A DNA stretch of 34,525 bases. It comes from a virus. The first letter of the stretch is position 1. Each line of letters opens with the position of its first letter. Location of the stretch: the IMG/VR virus record IMGVR_UViG_3300007539_000006, positions 1 through 34,525 of that record; one strand, given 5' to 3'. Of the stretch, positions 13,974-20,361 are shown in pieces. Below the pieces are notes generated by a model, which was given only the letters and a program-made list of their open reading frames with translations, did no database searches and was not told the origin of the DNA. A program made the translations under genes and the position numbers.

Positions 13974-14247
13974 AGACCAAAGCTGTGTGAACTGTGGTGC
14001 TGTTGGCACTGTGGTAGGCGCGCACTTGCAAGGGATGCGAGCGCACAGCTTTGGCAAAGGCCGGGGCATCAAACCGCATGATTTTTGTGTGGCTGACTTG
14101 TGCATGAAATGCCACGCCAAATTTGACTATTACGAGTCGACGGCGGGTAAAAACCTGCAGTTACGCATCGACCACTCCGAGCAGTTTCTGTATTGCGTCC
14201 TTAAAACCATTGAGCGTCGCTTTGCAGATGGAACGATAAAGGTTTGA
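13918..14247 (+). CDS. HNH/DUF1364-type nuclease-domain protein
   Basis: The protein has 109 residues from ATG 13918 (GGTGA upstream). The zinc-site pattern is CVNCGAVGTVVGAHLQGMRA, then HSFGKGRGIKPHDFCVADLC, MKCHAKFDYY. Two CxxC-type pairs plus AHL and CHAKFDY resemble the HNH-like DUF1364 proteins found with phage recombination genes (putative nuclease for branched or single-stranded DNA). Earlier in-frame starts would extend into the preceding gene without a ribosome site. Its stop overlaps the methyltransferase ATG (TGATG). Confidence 0.75.
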   Translation: MSIDKTSYVRSKKLLQASKDQSCVNCGAVGTVVGAHLQGMRAHSFGKGRGIKPHDFCVADLCMKCHAKFDYYESTAGKNLQLRIDHSEQFLYCVLKTIERRFADGTIKV

Positions 14248-14975
14248 TGCGTGTACTTGATCTATTCAGTGGCGTTGGTGGCTTCAGTCTCGGCTTGGAG
14301 GCAGCGGGCATGGAAACTGTTGCGTTTTGTGAGCGCGAGCCGTTCTGCCAAGCGGTGCTGCGCAAGCATTGGCCCGACGTCCCTATTCACGACGACATTA
14401 CACAGTTAGATGGAAAAGCGTACAGAGGAACAGTTGAGCTTGTTTGCGGAGGATTCCCCTGTCAGCCGTTCTCCGTCGCTGGGAAGCGTCGAGGCGCAGA
14501 AGATGACCGCGCACTCTGGCCAGAAATGCTCAGAGTCATACGCGAGGTACAGCCCACTTGGGTCATTGGCGAAAATGTTACTGGGATCATCGCAATGGAA
14601 CTCGACACGGTGCTTTCTGACTTGGAAGGCGAAGGCTACGCCTGCCAAGCGTTTGTACTTCCAGCTTGTGCCGTTGATGCCCCACACCGCAGAGACAGAG
14701 TTTGGGTTGTGGCCGACGCCCAGAGCAAGCGAATGGAAAGGAACGGGGCCTTTAGGGTCAAAGAGCCACAACCATCGACTAGAAAGGGGTTATTTGGATG
14801 CGACAGTCCAAGAGGCAAGCCAAGAATCTGGGAGTCTGAACCCAGCGTGGGTCGAGTGGCTAATGGGGTTCCCAATAGGTCACACCGACTTAAATCCCTC
14901 GGAAACGCAGTCGTTCCGCAAGTCGTTGAGCAAATCGGCAAAGCCGTGATGGAAATACACGATGTCGCAGGCTGA
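14247..14975 (+). CDS. dcm: DNA cytosine-5 methyltransferase, short form
   Basis: The protein has 242 residues. The C5-MTase motifs are all present in order: DLFSGVGGFSLGLE (I, residues 5-18), GGFPCQPFSVAG (IV, catalytic Cys72), GENV (VI), HRRDRVW (VIII) and LKSLGNAVVPQVVEQI (X). The target-recognition part between VIII and X is only about 50 residues, much shorter than in free-standing enzymes. It would methylate phage DNA against host restriction or for regulation. ATG 14247 (TGATG coupling) is chosen over TTG 14244. A second open frame of 179 codons lies entirely inside this gene. Confidence 0.9.
   Translation: MRVLDLFSGVGGFSLGLEAAGMETVAFCEREPFCQAVLRKHWPDVPIHDDITQLDGKAYRGTVELVCGGFPCQPFSVAGKRRGAEDDRALWPEMLRVIREVQPTWVIGENVTGIIAMELDTVLSDLEGEGYACQAFVLPACAVDAPHRRDRVWVVADAQSKRMERNGAFRVKEPQPSTRKGLFGCDSPRGKPRIWESEPSVGRVANGVPNRSHRLKSLGNAVVPQVVEQIGKAVMEIHDVAG
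14410..14949 (+). CDS. Overprinted protein-like frame inside dcm (WPTP...WVEWLMGFP family)
   Basis: The 179-codon frame lies +1 to dcm and fully nested in it. The product has MTAHSGQKCSESYARYSPLG, WNSTRCFLTWKAKATPAKRL, FGLWPTPRASEWKGTGPLG, SKSHNHRLERGYLDATVQE and LNPAWVEWLMGFPIGHTDL. I recall the same series of motifs in numerous phage-encoded proteins of unknown or methyltransferase-related annotation, so this is unlikely to be a chance frame. Part of the pattern follows from dcm codons (GRVANGVP gives WLMGF). The GSKSH...YLDATVQE block lies over the variable dcm target domain and is not explained that way. No clear ribosome site precedes ATG 14410. Confidence 0.5.
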   Translation: MEKRTEEQLSLFAEDSPVSRSPSLGSVEAQKMTAHSGQKCSESYARYSPLGSLAKMLLGSSQWNSTRCFLTWKAKATPAKRLYFQLVPLMPHTAETEFGLWPTPRASEWKGTGPLGSKSHNHRLERGYLDATVQEASQESGSLNPAWVEWLMGFPIGHTDLNPSETQSFRKSLSKSAKP

Positions 14976-15282
14976 AGAAGAATTTGCCCTGATATTGCGT
15001 GCAGCAAAGGTGCCGTTTGAGCGCGAGTATCGGTTTCACGACACCAGGCGATGGCGTTTTGATTTTGTGATGCTGCCGCTTGAGGCAAAGATTGCTGTAG
15101 AGATCGAGGGCGGGGTGTTTACTCAGGGTCGGCACACCAGGGGCAAAGGGTTTACTGAGGACCTTCTAAAGTACAACGAGGCCGTGATGTTGGGGTGGCG
15201 CGTATTGCGCTATACCACGGCGCAAATCCATGGCATTGCGCTAGAACAAGTCGAGGCGTTGTTAGATGAATACGGACGTTGA
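14962..15282 (+). CDS. VSR/DUF559-like endonuclease
   Basis: The protein has 106 residues. PD-(D/E)xK-type core: FEREYRFHDTRRWRFDFVML with the Asp, then KIAVEIEGGVFTQGRHTRGK with the ExE, and a helix FTEDLLKYNEAVMLGWRVLR. This is the small VSR-like endonuclease type often carried by phages near replication genes, where it may act as a resolvase or mismatch nuclease. It overlaps the end of dcm by 14 bp; VSR-type nucleases commonly accompany C5 methyltransferases. Its stop is overlapped by the next gene (17 bp). Confidence 0.8.
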   Translation: MSQAEEEFALILRAAKVPFEREYRFHDTRRWRFDFVMLPLEAKIAVEIEGGVFTQGRHTRGKGFTEDLLKYNEAVMLGWRVLRYTTAQIHGIALEQVEALLDEYGR

Positions 15283-15631
15283 GAAATACCTGCATATATG
15301 GGCGCAGACCGCCCGGCAGATGCCCAAGGTCGGATGGTATAGTGAGCAGCCATGGTACACGCCTGGGGGTTATCGTGAGTCGACGGTGGTGGTGTCGGAC
15401 GAGGACCAAGAGATTGCGGAGAAGGTGGGGCGCATTGTGCAGCAATTGCATGATCGTGAGCAGAAATCAGCGGAATTGTTGACGATTTTTTACTGGGCGA
15501 TACCGGGCGAGGTGTATGAGAAGCCGAGGCGTATGCAGATCATTGAGGCGGCGCTGGACATATCGAGGCGCGATGCGTACCGGCAACTGGACAGTCTGAA
15601 GCGGTTGATCGAGGGGGTTTTGTTCTTCTGA
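15266..15631 (+). CDS. Antiterminator Q-like late regulator
   Basis: The 121-residue protein is at the Q position between replication genes and terminase. After a variable N-terminus come DEDQEIAEKVGRIVQQLHDR, ELLTIFYWAIPG and a sigma-region-4-like HTH (IIEAALDISRRDAYRQLDSL) followed by KRLIEGVLFF. That order (two helices, an LL..YY block, then HTH) and the length fit phage antitermination Q proteins. A promoter and a strong terminator follow directly, as in lambda. Other late transcriptional regulators remain possible. Confidence 0.55.
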   Translation: MNTDVEKYLHIWAQTARQMPKVGWYSEQPWYTPGGYRESTVVVSDEDQEIAEKVGRIVQQLHDREQKSAELLTIFYWAIPGEVYEKPRRMQIIEAALDISRRDAYRQLDSLKRLIEGVLFF

Positions 15632-15643
15632 TAGATTAACATA

Positions 15644-15684
15644 TTCAACTTTTAGTTGAACTTTAGCGAGTAGTTCAGTAAAAT
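15644..15684 (+). promoter_or_regulatory. Sigma-70 promoter overlapped by a perfect 17-bp operator
   Basis: TTCAACTTTTAGTTGAA (15644-15660) is a perfect 7-3-7 inverted repeat related to the cI/cro operators. Its right arm contains the -35 box TTGAAC (15656-15661). Exactly 17 bp downstream is the -10 box TAAAAT (15679-15684). Repressor bound here should block transcription. The promoter lies just after the Q-like gene and upstream of a small ORF and a terminator, so it is the best candidate for a late (pR'-like) promoter. Confidence 0.75.
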
Positions 15685-15713
15685 GGCTTCATCGTTAATT
15701 AAGGGGCAACGAG

Positions 15714-15938
15714 ATGACAAAGCTAGAAGGCGCATTAGAAGCAACCCTCGCTGGCGAAAGCATAATTGTGAAGCTGCTAGATGGCAGTGTAGATGTTTAT
15801 TACTGCGATAGCGCAGATGAAGCTGAAGACGCGATGTTTGAGTTAAATGATGCCATTGCTGTGAAAAGTACGGGGTTGTTTGATCAACAGATTGGCAGGC
15901 TCCGTATGGGCGAAGGTACTAAGCAGAAATACTCGTAA
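15714..15938 (+). CDS. Small acidic protein from the operator-controlled promoter
   Basis: The protein has 74 residues with AAGGGG seven bases before ATG. It has a beta-strand start (MTKLEGALEATLAGESIIVK), VDVYYCDSADEAEDAMFELN, and a more basic end. I do not recognise it. It is the only gene between the promoter at 15656-15684 and the terminator at 16064-16098. It could be a regulator made at the switch to late expression, or simply a small gene in the late leader. Confidence 0.65.
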   Translation: MTKLEGALEATLAGESIIVKLLDGSVDVYYCDSADEAEDAMFELNDAIAVKSTGLFDQQIGRLRMGEGTKQKYS

Positions 15939-16063
15939 AACGCCGAAAAAAGATTCAATTTCCCAACAGGTCGGGTTTTTGCGGTGCGCACTGCAATTTG
16001 ACAAAATCATCACTATCGACATTTGCCCGCTGTCGACACCGCACCTATCTATCTCCTGCGGTT
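15939..16063 (+). other. Late-leader gap with a near-perfect 16-bp palindrome
   Basis: No gene is apparent here. TGCGGTGCGCACTGCA (15980-15995) is an inverted repeat with one mismatched pair, and a -35-like TTGACA (15998-16003) follows without a matching -10 box. The stretch lies between the small ORF and the terminator, so these signals could form leader RNA structure involved in antitermination or be a regulator site. Confidence 0.4.
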
Positions 16064-16098
16064 AAAAAGCCACTCCCCCCAACGAGTGGCTTTTTTTT
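16064..16098 (+). terminator. Strong rho-independent terminator before the late operon
   Basis: AAAAGCCACTC (16065-16075) pairs perfectly with GAGTGGCTTTT (16084-16094) around an 8-base C-rich loop, and the T run reaches 16098. It stands in front of all packaging and structural genes, like lambda tR', so late transcription from 15684 must read through it, presumably with the Q-like protein. Confidence 0.92.
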
Positions 16099-16110
16099 GA
16101 GAGAAATTAA

Positions 16111-16410
16111 GTGAAAACAAACAAACCAAAACGCGATGCAAAGCTGACTCGCGCAGGCGTTTCTGCGTACAACAAACCCAAAGCGACACCTAATCACCCG
16201 ACAAAAAGCCATGTGGTCGTTGCCAAGGTAGGCGACAAGACAAAGACCATACGGTTCGGGCAGCAGGGGGCAAGCACAAAGCCGCCACGCAAGAACGAGA
16301 GTGCTGCGGACAAGGCCAAGCGCAAGTCATTTAAGGCCAGGCACGCTGCAAATATCGCTAAAGGACGCATGAGTGCTGCGTATTGGGCAGACAAGACGAA
16401 ATGGAGCTAA
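16111..16410 (+). CDS. Basic conserved phage protein (DUF6321-like)
   Basis: The protein has 99 residues and is very Lys/Arg-rich. GTG start with GAGAGAAA upstream. Blocks include RAGVSAYNKPKATPNHPTKS, VVVAKVGDKTKTIRFGQQG, KAKRKSFKARHAANIAKGRM and the ending AAYWADKTKWS. I recall the same order in a family near phage terminase genes (DUF6321, from memory). It is probably DNA-binding or packaged with DNA; the function is unknown. It is first in the late operon. Confidence 0.75.
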   Translation: MKTNKPKRDAKLTRAGVSAYNKPKATPNHPTKSHVVVAKVGDKTKTIRFGQQGASTKPPRKNESAADKAKRKSFKARHAANIAKGRMSAAYWADKTKWS

Positions 16411-16413
16411 GCC

Positions 16414-16596
16414 ATGGCGATGGGTGTTAATCACTACTTTAAGGACGGACGTAAGCACGCTGGCGGCACCCATCGGATGCCAAACGGCGACATTCACAGC
16501 GGCAAGACCCATGGCAAGACAAGCGAACAAGTCTTTCATTACGGCGAGTTGTCAAAACTAGCGAAAGCAAAGGCGCGTCAGGGTTGGCGTAAGTAA
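16414..16596 (+). CDS. Small conserved protein, late operon
   Basis: The protein has 60 residues with GGAG eight bases before ATG. The sequence is rich in His, Gly and Lys: MAMGVNHYFKDGRKHAGGTH, then MPNGDIHSGKTHGKTSE and FHYGELSKLAKAKAR. This short motif set recurs in phages close to the terminase genes. Histidines could bind metal. The function is unknown; it travels with the preceding basic protein. Confidence 0.7.
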   Translation: MAMGVNHYFKDGRKHAGGTHRMPNGDIHSGKTHGKTSEQVFHYGELSKLAKAKARQGWRK

Positions 16597-16615
16597 AACG
16601 ACGGAGCAAGAAGTA

Positions 16616-16708
16616 ATGCCTGGATATCACAAAGGCGGCTACAAAAAGATGGCCAAGAAAAAGCCAAAGGCGGCAGGACGTCGAACAGCGCCACGACGCC
16701 GTAGATAA
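16616..16708 (+). CDS. 30-residue highly basic peptide
   Basis: The product is MPGYHKGGYKKMAKKKPKAA plus GRRTAPRRRR: 14 of 30 residues are Lys or Arg. GGAG lies about ten bases upstream, and it fills the gap between two late genes in the same direction. Such protamine-like peptides are frequent near terminase genes of marine phages. It may bind DNA in the capsid, but it is too short to prove from sequence. Confidence 0.55.
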   Translation: MPGYHKGGYKKMAKKKPKAAGRRTAPRRRR

Positions 16709-16713
16709 CAACC

Positions 16714-17121
16714 ATGGCAGTGCGTCTAAACAAGCGTCATAGCGATATGGTGCGCTCAAAAATTCAAGCGAGTCAGCTCATAAATAGGCTGACAGATCAT
16801 GCGCTTGGCGAGGTTGAGCTAACACAGACGCAGATAAGAGCCATAGAGATCCTACTAAACAAGTCAGTGCCTAACCTGGCTGCGATTGCAGTACAGCACA
16901 TAGAGGGTGCAGACGAGTCCCTAAACCAAATTACGGTGAAGTTAGTTGGAGAAAGTCTTAGAGATTCCGAGCGTCTACCAGAACCTTTATCAGCCGAACC
17001 GTTACAAAGTGTTTTGGGGCGGCAGGGGCGCGGCGAAGTCATGGAATTGCGCTATCGCTCTGCTGATCCAAGCGACGCAGAGGCCACTACGGGTTCTGTG
17101 TACGAGGGAAGTACAGGGTAG
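16714..17121 (+). CDS. terS: Terminase small subunit
   Basis: The protein has 135 residues. The N-terminal part (LNKRHSDMVRSKIQASQLIN, then LTQTQIRAIEILLNKSVPNL) matches small terminase subunits that pair with PBSX-type TerL: a helix-turn-helix-like DNA-recognition domain plus oligomerising helices. It would recognise the packaging site. The start has no Shine-Dalgarno (aaccATGgc). The last 58 codons overlap terL by 176 bp and read as low-information, Glu/Arg/Ser-rich sequence, unusual for such pairs. Confidence 0.75.
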   Translation: MAVRLNKRHSDMVRSKIQASQLINRLTDHALGEVELTQTQIRAIEILLNKSVPNLAAIAVQHIEGADESLNQITVKLVGESLRDSERLPEPLSAEPLQSVLGRQGRGEVMELRYRSADPSDAEATTGSVYEGSTG

Positions 17122-18244
17122 CATCCGCGAGTCGGTGCATAAGTTATTGGCTGACCAGATAGACCGCCTTGGCTTACAAGATCATTACGAGATCGTTGAG
17201 CATACGATTAGAGGCCGTAACGGGTCTGAGTTTATCTTTGAAGGCTTGCGGCACAACGTCACAAAGATCAAGTCCATGGAAGCCGTGGACATTGCGTGGA
17301 TTGAGGAAGCGGACCGGGTATCGGACGAGTCCTGGCAGGTATTGATCCCAACCATTCGTAAACCCGGCTCTGAAATATGGGTCACGTTTAACCCACAGAT
17401 GCGCGCAGACGCCACTTACCAACGTTTTGTAGAGCACCCGCCAGAGAATGCGCTGGTTCAGAAGGTGAGTTGGCGCGACAACCCATGGTTTCCAGACGAG
17501 CTAACGTCGGAACTAGAGCATTTGAAGCAGGTCGATTACGACGAATACCTGCATGTGTGGGAAGGCGAGTTTAAGTCGTTCGCAACGTCAGCGATTTACG
17601 GCAACCAGTTAAAACAAGCGCGAGAGGAAGGGCGCATAACTACGGTCCCAATCGAACCGGCATGCGAAGTACATACGGCGTGGGACTTGGGCAAGAACGA
17701 CACCACAGCAATTTGGTTTTTCCAAAAGGTGGGTGTTGAGTATCGGTTTATTGATTACGAAGAAAACCGCCTGGTTGACTTGGACTTTTACGCCAAAGCG
17801 ATCAAGAACAGAGACTATATATACGGCGTGCATTACTTACCGCACGACGTTGACTTTGAGTTGCTGGGGATGGTGAACAACCGCCGCCAACAGCTAGAGG
17901 ATTCTGGGGTTAAGCCTATTGAGGTGGTGCCTCGGATCAGACACATCAATGAAGGCATAGAGATGACTCGGCGCATGTTCGCAAGTTGCTGGTTTGACAA
18001 AGACCGCTGCGAGCGCGGCATCGAGGCTCTGGCCAATTACGAATACAGCTTTGATGCGAAGAACAACACGCACCGCAGCACGCCGCTACACAACTGGGCG
18101 AGTAATGGTGCTGACGCATTTAGGCAGGTTGCGCAGGGATTCAAGCAAACGTCCTGGGCACGCATGAACGACAACACAATGAGTGAACGCCGACGCCGCA
18201 TCGTCGGTACGCAGTGGAACAGCGACACTGCTTGGAGAATTTAA
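16946..18244 (+). CDS. terL: Terminase large subunit (Terminase_3 / PBSX type)
   Basis: The protein has 432 residues. The ATPase domain has Walker A GGRGAAKS (residues 25-32) and Walker B DIAWIEEAD (115-123). The C-terminal RNase H-like nuclease begins TAWDLGKNDTTAIWFF (Asp247), followed by HYLPHDVDFELLG and a final Asp-containing ASNGADAFR. It translocates and cuts phage DNA at the portal. TTG 16946 directly follows an in-frame stop (16943-16945), so an upstream start is impossible. The start lies within terS, 176 bp before that gene ends. Confidence 0.93.
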   Translation: MEKVLEIPSVYQNLYQPNRYKVFWGGRGAAKSWNCAIALLIQATQRPLRVLCTREVQGSIRESVHKLLADQIDRLGLQDHYEIVEHTIRGRNGSEFIFEGLRHNVTKIKSMEAVDIAWIEEADRVSDESWQVLIPTIRKPGSEIWVTFNPQMRADATYQRFVEHPPENALVQKVSWRDNPWFPDELTSELEHLKQVDYDEYLHVWEGEFKSFATSAIYGNQLKQAREEGRITTVPIEPACEVHTAWDLGKNDTTAIWFFQKVGVEYRFIDYEENRLVDLDFYAKAIKNRDYIYGVHYLPHDVDFELLGMVNNRRQQLEDSGVKPIEVVPRIRHINEGIEMTRRMFASCWFDKDRCERGIEALANYEYSFDAKNNTHRSTPLHNWASNGADAFRQVAQGFKQTSWARMNDNTMSERRRRIVGTQWNSDTAWRI

Positions 18245-20361
18245 TGGAATACGAAAACGAGCCGATGGACGAAAGCCAAGTCGTCTCGATTGTGCGTGGA
18301 AAGATTAATGATTGCTTGAACGAGTCCGGTGGTGAAATCTCCGAGACACGCATGGAAAACTATGATTTCTATGTGGGTAAAGAGTACGGCAACGAGCGCG
18401 ATGGCTTTAGTAGCGTTGTTACACGTGAATCAATGGAAGCGGTTGAGTGGGCGTTGCCCTCAATCATGCGCGTGTTTACATCGAGCAATCAGGTGGTGTC
18501 TTACGACCCGGTAGGGCCAGAGGACGAAGAAGAAGCGCGGCAGCAGACTCAGATTGCAAATCACTATCTGACCCGCGAAAACAACGCATTCCTATCGCTG
18601 TACAACTGGTTTAAAGACACCCTTATGTATCCAAACGGGTACATAAAGCTGTACATGGACGAGCGTATCGTGACTCGTTTAGAAGAATTTGAAGGCCTAG
18701 ACATGATGCAGCTACAGGCTGCCATGGTAAATCTTGCCCAGGAAGGCGAGGTCGAGGTCGTCGCGCAGGAAAGCAGCTATGAGGAAGTCATGGCCGACAA
18801 CGGGTTTGTCAGTCAGTCTGAAACGTTCTCGGTAAAACTGCGCGTCACTAAGCGCATCATGGAGCCAAAGCTCGTTAACGTGCCGCCCGATGAGATGTTG
18901 GTGGCTGAGAACTGTTACAGCATTGACCTAGATGAAGCCGATTTCCTATGCCACCGGGTACGTAAGACGTACAGCGAACTGTTAGAGATGGGCTATGACC
19001 GCGACCTGTTGGATGGCGTTGGTGCTAGTTACAGCGGACAGTTTGATGAGGAAGACGAGAACCGGCTGTTTTCTGAGGAAGAAGACGAGGTAAACGAGAG
19101 TGACCCGTCGATGCGCGTGTATATCGTCAACGAGTGCTATCTAAAGATAGACGAGGACGGTGATGGCATAGCCGAGCACCGCAAAATCTGCATGATCGGC
19201 AGCACCATATTTGCTGACGAGGAGATCAATTATCAGCCATTCGTCGCGCTGACGACTGTTCCGCTGCCGCACCAGCATCCCGGCCTGAGCATGGTCGACC
19301 TGGTAAAAGACATCCAGAAGATCAAGTCGACGCTTATGCGCAACATGCTCGACAACATCTACAAAGCCAACGTGCGCAGAAAGTACGTGGGCGATGCCTT
19401 TATCTCTGATGAGGCAGGCACGCTTGATGTGCTGCTGGATACGGCGAGCGAGTTTATACCGGCGAGAGATCCCGGCGCATTACGCGAAGAACAGGTCCAG
19501 CCGATTGTCTCTGAGATATTGCCGGTGATGAAAACCATGGACGAGGTGCAAGGCATCCGTACTGGCATCACGCCGCAGCTAAGCCTAGACCCAAACATTT
19601 TGCGCGAAACCACAATGGGCGCGTATCAGTCTGCAATCAGCCAAGCCAGCCAGAGGGTCGAAATGATCGTCCGCATCTTTGGCGAAACCGGCATGAAACA
19701 GTTGTTTATCAAGATGCACCAGTTATTACGTACCAGTGTCGATAAGGACCGCACAATTCGCATCCGAGGCAAGTGGGTGCCGTTCAACCCTGCAGGGTGG
19801 CGTGAGCGTAACAACGTCGCTGTCGAGGTAGGGCTGGGCTACAACAGCAAGGCCGAAGAACTGCAGATGCTAAACAGCTTGCTGACCATTCAGAAAGAGG
19901 CTGTGCAGTTCGGGTTGGCGTCCCCAGGCAACGTGTACAACACGCTGGATCGCATGGTCGAGTTAGGCAACGTAGGCGACACGCAGACGTTCTTTACAGA
20001 CCCGGCGACATTGCCGCCGAAAGGACCGCCGCAGCCAAGCATTGCAGAGCAGCTTGCAATGACAGACCTACAGATGCGCCAAGCAGAAAGCCAAGCGAAC
20101 CTGCAGATGAAGTCCAACGAGATGCAGATAAAGCAGCAGTCGGCTGCTGTTGAGGCTCAGGCAAAGATGTCTACGGATCAGCAGAAGATGCAGATGCAAA
20201 TTGCTGAGTTGCAGGCGAAGTTGGCCGAGATGGACGCCGACAAGAAACTCAAAGAGGCACAAACGTATAAGACGCTGGAAGAAGCGCGTGGGTTGGATCT
20301 GGAGAACGACGGCACTGAGACAGGTGTAGTGGATTTGCTAACGGAGCAACTGCGTGGGTAG
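18244..20361 (+). CDS. Portal protein, P22-like
   Basis: The protein has 705 residues from ATG 18244, overlapping the terL stop (TAATG). Typical blocks of P22-type portals of short-tailed phages: YDFYVGKEYGNERDGFSSVV, VEWALPSIMRVFTSSNQVVS, YNWFKDTLMYPNGYIKLYMD near the N-terminus, and a core RNMLDNIYKANVRRKYVGDA, GIRTGITPQLSLDPNILRET. The C-terminal 130 residues form a Gln/Met/Lys-rich coiled coil like the P22 portal barrel. It forms the dodecameric ring through which TerL packages DNA and tail proteins attach. Confidence 0.9.
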   Translation: MEYENEPMDESQVVSIVRGKINDCLNESGGEISETRMENYDFYVGKEYGNERDGFSSVVTRESMEAVEWALPSIMRVFTSSNQVVSYDPVGPEDEEEARQQTQIANHYLTRENNAFLSLYNWFKDTLMYPNGYIKLYMDERIVTRLEEFEGLDMMQLQAAMVNLAQEGEVEVVAQESSYEEVMADNGFVSQSETFSVKLRVTKRIMEPKLVNVPPDEMLVAENCYSIDLDEADFLCHRVRKTYSELLEMGYDRDLLDGVGASYSGQFDEEDENRLFSEEEDEVNESDPSMRVYIVNECYLKIDEDGDGIAEHRKICMIGSTIFADEEINYQPFVALTTVPLPHQHPGLSMVDLVKDIQKIKSTLMRNMLDNIYKANVRRKYVGDAFISDEAGTLDVLLDTASEFIPARDPGALREEQVQPIVSEILPVMKTMDEVQGIRTGITPQLSLDPNILRETTMGAYQSAISQASQRVEMIVRIFGETGMKQLFIKMHQLLRTSVDKDRTIRIRGKWVPFNPAGWRERNNVAVEVGLGYNSKAEELQMLNSLLTIQKEAVQFGLASPGNVYNTLDRMVELGNVGDTQTFFTDPATLPPKGPPQPSIAEQLAMTDLQMRQAESQANLQMKSNEMQIKQQSAAVEAQAKMSTDQQKMQMQIAELQAKLAEMDADKKLKEAQTYKTLEEARGLDLENDGTETGVVDLLTEQLRG

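Noticed and set aside
14636-15088. 150-codon minus-strand frame opposite dcm and the nuclease gene
   Set aside because: It runs against two genes with clear catalytic motifs and shows no domain of its own.
15998-16026. Second promoter at TTGACA 15998-16003
   Set aside because: No acceptable -10 box occurs 15-19 bp downstream.
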